A stretch of DNA of 64,000 nucleotides. Source: Sphingobacteriaceae bacterium (GTDB lineage: Bacteria; Bacteroidota; Bacteroidia; B-17B0; Aurantibacillaceae). The translations under genes and the position numbers were made by a program. The DNA is taken from positions 124,001 through 188,000 of the forward strand of contig JADJLA010000018.1 in NCBI GenBank assembly GCA_016705695.1, given 5' to 3'. Under the pieces are notes generated by a model. The model did no database searches. It was not told where the DNA came from and was given only the letters and a program-made list of their open reading frames with translations. Position 1 is the stretch's first letter; each line of letters starts with the position of its first letter. Below, piece by piece: positions 7,592-14,423 of this stretch.

Positions 7592-9841
7592 TTATGCTTT
7601 TGCAATTAGTTTTTCGCCTGTACTTGCCAATGCCATACGAATTTCATTATAAGAATAATCGTCGCCTAATTCTGTTTTTAACTGCCCTAATAAAGGCTTA
7701 TCTATACCTGCGGCAACTTCAAGGATCTTTTTTATCTTCTTTTCCGATACAAATTCAGTGGCTTCTATTTGCTTTAATTTTACAAAATGTGCCAAATGTC
7801 CTTCTATAGTAGTAACGGCGAAATTGCGGAGTGCCGCAATTTCTTTAATTGTTTTTCCCTCTTTGTAAAGATCAAATGTTAACTGCTTGGTGTCGATCTT
7901 TTCCTTTTTCTCGCCTTTAATTTTTTTGGGTCGTTTTTTAGCTTCAACAACCAATTCTACTTTTTCGTCGCGAGGATTATCTTTGAGGATCTGTTGAATA
8001 TTATCTTTCGTGTACTCTTCTCCATTTATGATGGCTTCACACAAACCAACTGCTTTTTGTACTTTTTTTGTTTGCTCAAAAAATATCATCTCCAACTTTG
8101 CCAATTCTTCAATGTATTGCTTTACTTTCTTTTCATCTTTTAGTAATTCCATATTTGCAAAAACCGAACTCGACATTTCTTTTAAAATTGGCGTGAAATA
8201 CCCTTGTGCATCCTTAGTTCGCTTAATAAGAGTTTCTTTCCAACCCGGCTGAGATAATTCAATGATCGAATTTAACTCGGATGCAAATTTGTTTGCTTGG
8301 TTTTTTAGTTTCTCCGTTTTTTCAATGAGCTCTTGCATCCAATTTGTAAAACGCACTTTCAATTTGCTCTTATGATCCTCAAAGTGTTCTTTGTAATGTC
8401 TAGTCAACGAATTATTCAACCAATTGAAATCGTAACAAAAATTGAGGTAATACTTTAAGAACTTAGTTGTTTCATTGGCCAGTTGAACGCCCAGATCATG
8501 CTGAAGATCTTTTGTTCCCGAGAACTCGCTAATTTTTATATCACTCGAAATGCTTGTAAAATTGATGGGCGATGTTAAGATCAATCCGCTCAGATCTCGC
8601 AAGCGCGAAAGGGCTACGTATACTTGTCCGGGCGCAAACGCGTCAACCACATCTATTATAGCTTTATCAAACGTTAGTCCCTGACTTTTATGCACGGTGA
8701 TAGACCATGCCAATTTTATGGGAAAGTGAATAAATTGTCCAACGGTTTCTTCTTTGATCTCGTTTGTGCCGGCATCTAAAACATATTTTTTATTCTCCCA
8801 AGTGTATTCATCCAATTTCAATCTCTTTCCATCTTCAAATTCTACGTGGATCTCTTTTGTGGTAAGTTCAACCACCTTTGCTAACTTGCCGTTAAAGTAT
8901 TTTTGCTCTCCGCTCAGATCATTTTTTAAGAACATCACTTGCGATCCCATTTTCAATTCCAACGTTTTTTCAATTGGGAACATATTATCGGGGAATTCAC
9001 CTTTTATTTCTGCCTCATAAAAAAACGAAGGAGACTTCAATTCTGAAAGAAAGGATTTATTTATTAGATCTGCTTTTCGGTTATGAGTGGTAAGCGTGAT
9101 ATAATTATCATTTACCGTTTGCTTGAAATTAGGTTTGTAATATTTATTTAAAATATCCGTATCATTTTTTGTGATGGTATTATTACGTAAATTATTCAAT
9201 ACGGTAATGAACTCGGGATTATTTTGCCTGTAGATCTTATCGAGTTCTATATAAATAGGTGGTTCATTTTGTAAAACCTGAGCGTCGAAAAAATAAATGC
9301 TCTTGTAAAATTCTCCCAATACTTGCCATTCGTTATCTTTTACTACGGGAGGCAATTGGTACATATCTCCAATAAATAAAATTTGAACTCCGCCAAAGGG
9401 TAAATAACTTTTTCCTCTAATATGTCGCATCACCGCATCAATAGCATCCAAAACATCGGCTCGCAACATACTTACTTCATCAATGATCAATAATTCTAAT
9501 TCACGAATGATGGCTCGTTTGTTATTATTAATGAATTGCGTTTTAAAAAGTGTATGCCTATCGGTAACTTGTATATATGAATTATTCTTTTGCGTATAAT
9601 TTTGTGTGGGGACAAAACTCCCAAAAGGAATGTTGAACATAGAATGAATAGTTGTTCCTCCGGCGTTAATGGCCGCAATACCTGTTGGCGCCACAATGGC
9701 TGCTTTTTTGTGTGTATGCTTTATAATGTGCTTTAAAAAGGTGGTCTTGCCTGTACCGGCCTTTCCTGTTAAAAACACATGGCGATTGGTTTGATTGATG
9801 AATTTGCTGGCAACAATGGCGCCTTCTATTAATTCTGACAT
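7592..9841 (-). CDS. PIF1-like DNA helicase with C-terminal helix-turn-helix domain
   Basis: 749 residues. The SF1B helicase core begins at once, with Walker A GKAGTGKTT near residue 27 and Walker B LIIDEVSML near 115; later motifs include KSQGLTFDKAIID and VALSRLRDLSGL. Residues about 445-640 are helical and charged. The C-terminus (about 660-749) has the layout of the HTH domain often fused to bacterial PIF1 and RecQ proteins (LYKEGKTIKEIAALRNF). Such enzymes unwind 5'-tailed duplexes or G-quadruplex DNA. It is the first gene of a two-gene unit with pabB, an arrangement that suggests no functional link. Confidence 0.9.
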   Translation of the reverse strand: MSELIEGAIVASKFINQTNRHVFLTGKAGTGKTTFLKHIIKHTHKKAAIVAPTGIAAINAGGTTIHSMFNIPFGSFVPTQNYTQKNNSYIQVTDRHTLFKTQFINNNKRAIIRELELLIIDEVSMLRADVLDAIDAVMRHIRGKSYLPFGGVQILFIGDMYQLPPVVKDNEWQVLGEFYKSIYFFDAQVLQNEPPIYIELDKIYRQNNPEFITVLNNLRNNTITKNDTDILNKYYKPNFKQTVNDNYITLTTHNRKADLINKSFLSELKSPSFFYEAEIKGEFPDNMFPIEKTLELKMGSQVMFLKNDLSGEQKYFNGKLAKVVELTTKEIHVEFEDGKRLKLDEYTWENKKYVLDAGTNEIKEETVGQFIHFPIKLAWSITVHKSQGLTFDKAIIDVVDAFAPGQVYVALSRLRDLSGLILTSPINFTSISSDIKISEFSGTKDLQHDLGVQLANETTKFLKYYLNFCYDFNWLNNSLTRHYKEHFEDHKSKLKVRFTNWMQELIEKTEKLKNQANKFASELNSIIELSQPGWKETLIKRTKDAQGYFTPILKEMSSSVFANMELLKDEKKVKQYIEELAKLEMIFFEQTKKVQKAVGLCEAIINGEEYTKDNIQQILKDNPRDEKVELVVEAKKRPKKIKGEKKEKIDTKQLTFDLYKEGKTIKEIAALRNFAVTTIEGHLAHFVKLKQIEATEFVSEKKIKKILEVAAGIDKPLLGQLKTELGDDYSYNEIRMALASTGEKLIAKA

Positions 9842-9900
9842 TTTGTTTTGCTAATTTAGGTTTTATTTCGGTCGCTTCGCTTCCTCTTTTCCATTTTTTT

Positions 9901-10478
9901 GCCACGGAGACACCAAGACACGGAGTTTAAACTGTGTGTGTTTATTAGGTTATTTTAATAAGACGTCTCGGAGCTTTAAATGTTTATTTTGTATCGTTTT
10001 ATTCCTTGCTTGATAAGAGGTGTTCCAAAATTAATGAGATACCCTAAATTCAATTGAGTTAGTTTTAAATGACTCAATATTTGTGCTTCCCATAGTTTAT
10101 TATGTAATTCAATAGATTTTAATTCTATTATTACGCTATCGTTTATTAGAAGATCAAGTTTTAGTGCTTCGTTAAAAACCATTCCGTTATACTCTATCGG
10201 AAGGGTTATTTGTCTCTTTACATTAAACCCTCTTTTTACTAGTTCATACTCCATGCATGCTTCGTACACCCTTTCCAACAATCCCGGCCCTAGTTCTTTA
10301 TGAACATGATAAGCGGCATCTACTATTTCGGTTCCTATTCCGTCTTCTTCTTCTCGGTTTCTCATTAAATTTTCATATTATGTTTAAACTTTTCTCCGTG
10401 TCTCCGTGGCTATATAGAAAGAATATGCACAGCTTACGGGCTCCGCATATTTCTCCGCGCCTTGGTGCCTCCGTGGCT
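9901..10478. repeat. CCACGGAG-family arms flanking the GxxExxY gene
   Basis: One arm lies at 9901-9925 (starts GCCACGGAGACACC). Two arms of opposite orientation lie at 10394-10410 (CTCCGTGTCTCCGTGGC) and 10453-10477. The 9901 arm is closest to the reverse complement of the 10453 arm. The pair therefore encloses the GxxExxY gene like cargo, about 550 bp, whereas other pairs in the window enclose only 25-75 bp of non-coding DNA. Confidence 0.8.
9976..10365 (-). CDS. GxxExxY family protein
   Basis: A 129-residue protein of the GxxExxY family (Pfam PF13366). The naming motif is present as HKELGPGLLERVYEACMEYE near residues 22-41. The following segments LDLLINDSVIIELKS and HLKLTQLNLGYLINFG are also family-typical. 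The D...E-x-K pattern (LDLLI, IIELKS) resembles the core of PD-(D/E)XK nuclease folds, but function in this family is not established. The gene sits alone between inverted arms of the CCACGGAG repeat and shares no operon with its neighbours, which points to movement as a unit with the repeats. Confidence 0.88.
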   Translation of the reverse strand: MRNREEEDGIGTEIVDAAYHVHKELGPGLLERVYEACMEYELVKRGFNVKRQITLPIEYNGMVFNEALKLDLLINDSVIIELKSIELHNKLWEAQILSHLKLTQLNLGYLINFGTPLIKQGIKRYKINI

Positions 10479-10487
10479 AAATATGCC

Positions 10488-10826
10488 TTAGGCTGCCTGA
10501 GTGTAGTTGATCACCACCTCGCTAGCAACTATTTCCGTAGCGATGCAGTTTCTGCCTAATCTGTTAGTGTAGCTAATATTTTTCAAGCGCCCATCAACCA
10601 TTACCGGTGTTCCTTTTTTAGCAAATTCACAAACTTGCTCAGCTAATTTGCCCCACACGGTAATATAATGCCAATATGTTTTTGTGCGCACTTCGCCGTT
10701 GGCATAACGTTTGCGTTCGTTAACTGCAACGCTAAGGCGGGTTAATTTTTTGTCGTTCACAATTTTCAATTCAGGTGTATTACCTAAGTTCCCTACGATC
10801 TGTACTTTGTTCTTAATTGTTTTCAT
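10488..10826 (-). CDS. ssb: Single-stranded DNA-binding protein, short (paralogue 1)
   Basis: A 112-residue OB-fold protein. MKTIKNKVQIVGNLGNTPELK, KTYWHYITVWGKLAEQV and KKGTPVMVDGRLKNISYTNRLGRNCIATEIVASEV follow the SSB pattern, in which aromatic residues contact ssDNA. It lacks the glycine-rich linker and acidic DDDIPF-type tail that recruits partner proteins in housekeeping SSB. It is one of two short SSBs 290 bp apart, separated by two repeat pairs. It could be an accessory SSB for recombination or competence. Confidence 0.87.
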   Translation of the reverse strand: MKTIKNKVQIVGNLGNTPELKIVNDKKLTRLSVAVNERKRYANGEVRTKTYWHYITVWGKLAEQVCEFAKKGTPVMVDGRLKNISYTNRLGRNCIATEIVASEVVINYTQAA

Positions 10827-10865
10827 TTTTACTCTTTATATATTATTATTTCGTTTTCTCTTTTT

Positions 10866-11102
10866 GCCACGGAGGCACGGAGACTCGGAGTTTTTTTATC
10901 AGGCTTACGGGCTTGTAACTCCGAGTCTTTATGCTTTAGTGGTTTCAGCTATATCTATCTTGCCGGTAGATATGCGTTGTTGTTTTTTAATTTCGCCACA
11001 GAGGCACGGAGACGCAAAGTTTTTGTTTGTAAGACTTACGGGCCTAGTATATCTCTCCGTGTCTTGGTGTCGGAGCTCGTGGTGAGCTTGCCGAACCGTG
11101 GC
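10866..11102. repeat. Two CCACGGAG-family pairs, the second interrupted by another repeat
   Basis: The first pair is 10866-10890 with a decayed partner at 10919-10943. The second is 10995-11020 with its partner at 11055-11102. In the last arm the expected run CTCCGTGTCTTGGTGTC ... CCGTGGC is split by about 25 nt containing GTGGTGAGCTTGCCGAA, a different short repeat, so one repeat appears inserted in another. The block fills the gap between the two ssb genes. Confidence 0.75.
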
Positions 11103-11113
11103 TAAAATTAATG

Positions 11114-11467
11114 TTACGCCGCAGCTTCTTCTTTTTTAGCTATAAGCGTAACTTCGTTCGCTACGATCTCGGTAAAGTAACGCTTGTTACCTTCCTTATC
11201 TGTGTAAGTGCGGTTAGTGATCTTACCATCAATGCTTACGCGGCTTCCTTTTACCAAAGTTTTTTCAGCGATCTCGGCCTGCTTTCCCCATGCAGAAATA
11301 TTATGCCATGTGGTTTCGGTGATAAATTCGCCTGCTTTATTCTTTTTGTACTCGGATGTAGCAACCGTGAAATTTGCTACCTTATTATTGTTCTCAAATA
11401 CCTTTACTTCTGGGTTTTTGCCAACGTTTCCTTCTAATTGTACACGGTTTTTTACTGATGTGCTCAT
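11114..11467 (-). CDS. ssb: Single-stranded DNA-binding protein, short (paralogue 2)
   Basis: A 117-residue SSB OB-fold protein: NRVQLEGNVGKNPEVK, TTWHNISAWGKQAEIAEK, GSRVSIDGKITNRTYTDKEG and FTEIVANEVTLI. It is clearly related to the 112-residue SSB downstream and also lacks an acidic C-terminal tail, ending IAKKEEAAA. A TACCTTTG box on the minus strand at 11582-11589 is a good promoter, giving a leader of about 110 nt. Which of the two, if either, is the replication SSB cannot be decided here. Confidence 0.88.
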   Translation of the reverse strand: MSTSVKNRVQLEGNVGKNPEVKVFENNNKVANFTVATSEYKKNKAGEFITETTWHNISAWGKQAEIAEKTLVKGSRVSIDGKITNRTYTDKEGNKRYFTEIVANEVTLIAKKEEAAA

Positions 11468-11505
11468 GATGTTTGTTTTTTTATTGTTATTTATTTTTTA
11501 TTTAT

Positions 11506-11530
11506 CCACCGTAGCTTTATGCGGAGGTGG
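11506..11530. repeat. Short hairpin repeat (CCACC ... GGTGG)
   Basis: CCACCGTAGCTTTATG followed by CGGAGGTGG forms a short stem in the 5' leader of the ssb gene at 11114. It resembles small dispersed palindromes of Bacteroidota genomes; only one copy was noticed in this window. Confidence 0.45.
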
Positions 11531-11581
11531 GATTATTACTGTCAAGTTTTATCGAACGGCCATTCTAATAGTTTGACGAGA

Positions 11582-11589
11582 CAAAGGTA
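11582..11589 (-). promoter_or_regulatory. -7 box (TACCTTTG) of ssb
   Basis: TACCTTTG on the minus strand matches TAnnTTTG. No clear TTTG -33 element is seen at the proper distance. It predicts a start near 11576 and a 5' leader of roughly 110 nt before the ATG at 11467. Confidence 0.5.
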
Positions 11590-11840
11590 TGGCGACAAAA
11601 AAACGGGAGCCGTATAGAAAGTGTTTATAGTCGACAACAAACGGTTGTGATTTTTTAAAATGAATAGCGTGTTTTATAACTAATTGATATACATATATTT
11701 ATAATGCTATTTTCGTGAAATTATTTCTTAAAAATAGTTTCAAATTTATCCGACAAAAAGCCGTTTTAAAAATTGTATCTTTAATCAGCGATTAATTCTG
11801 TAAACTTTATCGTTAATCGCGCTATAACACTAATTAATAC

Positions 11841-12260
11841 ATGATCGCAAAACGTAAAAGCGTTAAAGAGGTTAATGTTGATGGATTTCTAAAAGCGATC
11901 CTTTACAATACCAATGTTGTTGAGATCATTTAAAATACTTCTATTAGAGAAATTAAAGTGACTCATCTTGCCAAAATGCAACAAACTGTTTTTGAATTGG
12001 GCGGAGGAAAAAAATTGCCGCTTTTTTTTACCATGCATGAGTTTTTAGGGATCGCAAAAGACGCCAGAAAATATGCTACCTCTGAAGAAGGAACTAAATA
12101 TACATTAGCAACTACTGTTTTAGTAGATGATCTTGCAAAAAAACTACTTTTTAATTTTTTTTTGAATATGAGCAAGCCCAAAGTGCCAACAAAAGGATTT
12201 AGAACCAGAGAAGATTGCTTCCTTTGGTTAGAAAAAGTTTATGCGGAAGCGAATTCGTAA
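11841..12260 (+). pseudogene. STAS/SEC14-like small protein gene interrupted by an in-frame stop
   Basis: A single reading frame runs from ATG 11841 to 12260, broken only by TAA at 11931-11933. The first part reads VDGFLKAILYNTNVVEII. After the stop the same frame continues NTSIREIKVTHL and FELGGGKKLPLFFTMHEF, then EEGTKYTLATTVLVDDLAKKL and KPKVPTKGFRTREDCFLWLE. This is the layout of small STAS/SEC14-like (DUF7793-type) Bacteroidota proteins of about 130-140 residues, so both halves belong together. The gene is either inactivated, translated from an internal GTG at 11958 (100 residues), or affected by a sequence error. The family name is a judgement from pattern. Confidence 0.6.
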
Positions 12261-12305
12261 GTTAAGCTATTACATCTAGCTTTTTAAATACAACATATTT
12301 AAATC

Positions 12306-12662
12306 ATGTCAACTCACGAAAAAAACATTCCCTTTCAACTAACTGACTGGAACAACATTGAAGCCAAAGAATACAAAGGCGAAACCGGAACTGCTTATTG
12401 GAAAACCATAGAATTTGAAGGCTTGCGCATTCGCGAGGTTGAGTATTCAAAAAATTACAAAGCCGATCATTGGTGCCAAAAAGGACATATTATTTATTGC
12501 CTGGAAGGAGAAATGGATACCGAATTGGCAGATGGAAAAATTGTGAAACTCACAAAAGGAATGAGCTATCAGGTTTCGGATGAATTAAGTTCGCATTGCA
12601 CAAGTTCGACAAATGGCGTAAAGTTGTTTATAGTAGATGGGGATTTTTTAAAATTGAAATGA
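12306..12662 (+). CDS. DHCW-motif cupin fold protein
   Basis: A 118-residue cytoplasmic cupin. The motif ADHWCQKGHIIYCLEGEMD near residues 54-72 and the second cupin motif around LTKGMSYQVSD are diagnostic of this group of single-domain cupins. The expected metal ligand set is only partly recognisable. No substrate is known for the family. It is followed 13 nt later by the UbiA-like gene on the same strand. Confidence 0.8.
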   Translation: MSTHEKNIPFQLTDWNNIEAKEYKGETGTAYWKTIEFEGLRIREVEYSKNYKADHWCQKGHIIYCLEGEMDTELADGKIVKLTKGMSYQVSDELSSHCTSSTNGVKLFIVDGDFLKLK

Positions 12663-12675
12663 TACAGAAAAGAAA

Positions 12676-13545
12676 TTGATCTTACGCGCACTCATAAACT
12701 CCAACATCTACATTTCCCTTGCGGCGGTTGTGTTCACTATTGAAACACAAATTCAATTAGGTATGAGTCCGCAATGGCATCCCTATTTATTTCTTATTTT
12801 ATTTGCCACGCTTTGCGAATATAATGTTCATCGTTTTATTACCGTTATTACAAATAAAGCTGCTTTAAACTCAGAAAAACATAAATGGGTAAAAGATAAT
12901 TTGGTCGCTTTTTATGCCCTGGTTGTTTTATCGGTAGTAGGTTTTGTTATAGCGGCTTTTATGGCGAAAAAAGAAGTGTTAATGACACTCGCGCCCATTG
13001 CTGCTTTAACGCTCCTCTATTCTATTCCTGTTTACGGAAATAAAAAAAGTATTTTCAGGTTACGCGAAATTCCTTACTTAAAGATCTTTATTATTTCGTT
13101 CACTTGGTCGGCCACTACGGTTCTGTTGCCGTTAATTCAAACAGGACAAGCTTTCGATACACAGCATGTTAGTTTAATACTTATTGAACGCTTTGTTTTT
13201 GTACTTGCCATCACCATTCCTTTCGACATAAGAGATATGGAAGCTGATCGCGCAGCTAATACCAAAACCATTCCGTTACTACTTGGCGAAAAAAGATCTA
13301 TGATCATATCTTACTCTTGTATTTTGATCTTTCTTGCTATCTCACTTTTTCATTACAACATTCTTAACCAAGGTTTTATTGCTATGGCCATGGTTATTTC
13401 TGCACTTAGTACGTTTGTGTTCTTAAAGTGGGATACCGCCAAACGGTATTCGCTTTATCATTATGCCGTTTTAGATGGCACTATTATTTTACAGGGATTG
13501 TTGGTTATTGGTTTTTATCTGATGGCAAACCAATCTTTCTTTTAA
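12676..13545 (+). CDS. UbiA-superfamily-like integral membrane protein
   Basis: A 289-residue protein with about eight hydrophobic segments. DIRDMEADRAANTKTIPLLLG resembles the second Asp-rich motif and following loop of UbiA prenyltransferases, which transfer isoprenoid chains to aromatic or other acceptors in the membrane. The first motif (NDxxD) is not evident, with NVHRF in its place, so it may be a divergent or inactive member. No ATG precedes the hydrophobic N-terminus in this frame; a TTG at 12676 is the best start, 13 nt after the cupin gene. Confidence 0.7.
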   Translation: MILRALINSNIYISLAAVVFTIETQIQLGMSPQWHPYLFLILFATLCEYNVHRFITVITNKAALNSEKHKWVKDNLVAFYALVVLSVVGFVIAAFMAKKEVLMTLAPIAALTLLYSIPVYGNKKSIFRLREIPYLKIFIISFTWSATTVLLPLIQTGQAFDTQHVSLILIERFVFVLAITIPFDIRDMEADRAANTKTIPLLLGEKRSMIISYSCILIFLAISLFHYNILNQGFIAMAMVISALSTFVFLKWDTAKRYSLYHYAVLDGTIILQGLLVIGFYLMANQSFF

Positions 13546-13574
13546 AATTATTACTTTTATATTAAATTAAACTC

Positions 13575-13988
13575 ATGGGAAATATTATTACAATAGAAGC
13601 CGTTATCAATTCGCCGATAGAAAAAGTTTGGGAATTTTGGACAAAGCCCGAACACATAACCAAATGGTGTTTTGCTTCTGATGATTGGCATGCGCCAAGT
13701 TCAAGTTCCGATCTAAAAGTTGGAGGAAAACTTTCTACCAGAATGGAAGCCAAGGATGGCAGCTTTGGATTTGATTTTTGGGGTATCTATAAGGAAATTA
13801 AACCAAACGAAAAATTAACGATCACCATGGGCGATGGAAGAATGTGGGAAACAAATTTTTCGAAAGTAGATGGTGGGACAAAAGTTATAGAGTTGTTTGA
13901 AGCAGAAAATGAGAACCCCGAAGAAATGCAAAAAGCAGGATGGCAAGCCATATTAAATAATTTTAAAATTTACGCCGAAGCAAACTAA
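13575..13988 (+). CDS. SRPBCC (AHSA1-like) domain protein
   Basis: A 137-residue START-like fold protein. It begins ITIEAVINSPIEKVWEFWTKPEHITKW, the standard opening of Activator of Hsp90 ATPase homologue (AHSA1) proteins, and ends with ENPEEMQKAGWQAILNNFKIYAE. These proteins bind small hydrophobic ligands; the ligand is unknown here. Its stop overlaps the ATG of the next gene (TAATG), so the two are translationally coupled. Confidence 0.88.
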   Translation: MGNIITIEAVINSPIEKVWEFWTKPEHITKWCFASDDWHAPSSSSDLKVGGKLSTRMEAKDGSFGFDFWGIYKEIKPNEKLTITMGDGRMWETNFSKVDGGTKVIELFEAENENPEEMQKAGWQAILNNFKIYAEAN

Positions 13989-14362
13989 TGAAGATCGTTA
14001 AGGCTAAAAGTGTGGAAGGGTACATCGATAGTTTTCCCGACAAAACTCAAAAACTATTAAAGCAAGTTCGCAAAGCGATCACAGCTGCTGCGCCAAAAAG
14101 CGTTGAGGACATAAGTTATGGAATGCCCGCTTATAAACTTAATGGTAAGCCTTTGGTTTATTTTGGAGGTTACGAAAAACATATTGGGTTTTATGCTACA
14201 CCCACCGGGCACAAAAAATTTGAAAAACAGCTTTCAAAATACAAGCAAGGAAAAGGTTCAGTTCAATTTCCTCTTGAAGAAGCAATGCCTTTGAAATTAA
14301 TAACGGATATTGTGAAGTTTCGTATTACTGAAAATAACGCGAAATACGCAAAGAAAAAATAA
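13988..14362 (+). CDS. DUF1801 / YdhG-like protein
   Basis: A 124-residue cytoplasmic protein. SVEGYIDSFPDKTQKLLKQV, ISYGMPAYKLNGKPLVYFGGY and KHIGFYATPTGHKKFE are hallmarks of the DUF1801 (YdhG, iron-chaperone-like) family. The name iron chaperone comes from a weak link to frataxin-like folds and should not be taken as established. The gene overlaps the preceding SRPBCC gene by its start codon, a pairing common in this family. Confidence 0.85.
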   Translation: MKIVKAKSVEGYIDSFPDKTQKLLKQVRKAITAAAPKSVEDISYGMPAYKLNGKPLVYFGGYEKHIGFYATPTGHKKFEKQLSKYKQGKGSVQFPLEEAMPLKLITDIVKFRITENNAKYAKKK

Positions 14363-14375
14363 TGCCATTAAATAA

Positions 14376-14401
14376 AAAAGCCCCGATCTCTCGAGGCTTT
14401 T
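14376..14401. terminator. Bidirectional terminator hairpin
   Basis: AAAAGCC (14376-14382) pairs with GGCTTTT (14395-14401), extended by two inner C-G pairs after a mismatch. It lies just after the DUF1801 stop codon and can end transcripts from both sides, because the gene at 14424 converges. Confidence 0.65.
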
Positions 14402-14403
14402 CA

Positions 14404-14423
14404 CGCTGAGCGTAGTCGAAGCG
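14404..14423. repeat. Short dispersed repeat (CGCTGAGCGTAGTCGAAGCG)
   Basis: This 20-nt run resembles a short intergenic repeat common in Bacteroidota genomes. It abuts the stop codon of the gene at 14424. Only one copy was noticed here. Confidence 0.4.

Larger units (their letters stand above)
11468..11840. other. Intergenic region between divergent ssb and STAS-like genes
   Basis: This 373-bp A+T-rich stretch holds a hairpin repeat (11506-11530), the ssb promoter box (11582-11589, minus) and a TATCTTTA box at 11776-11783 that could serve the plus-strand gene at 11841. Nothing coding was recognised. Confidence 0.6.

Noticed and set aside
11468..11840. Possible small RNA or attachment site in the ssb-STAS gap
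   Set aside because: Apart from a short hairpin and promoter-like boxes, there is no structure strong enough to support an RNA gene or att site.
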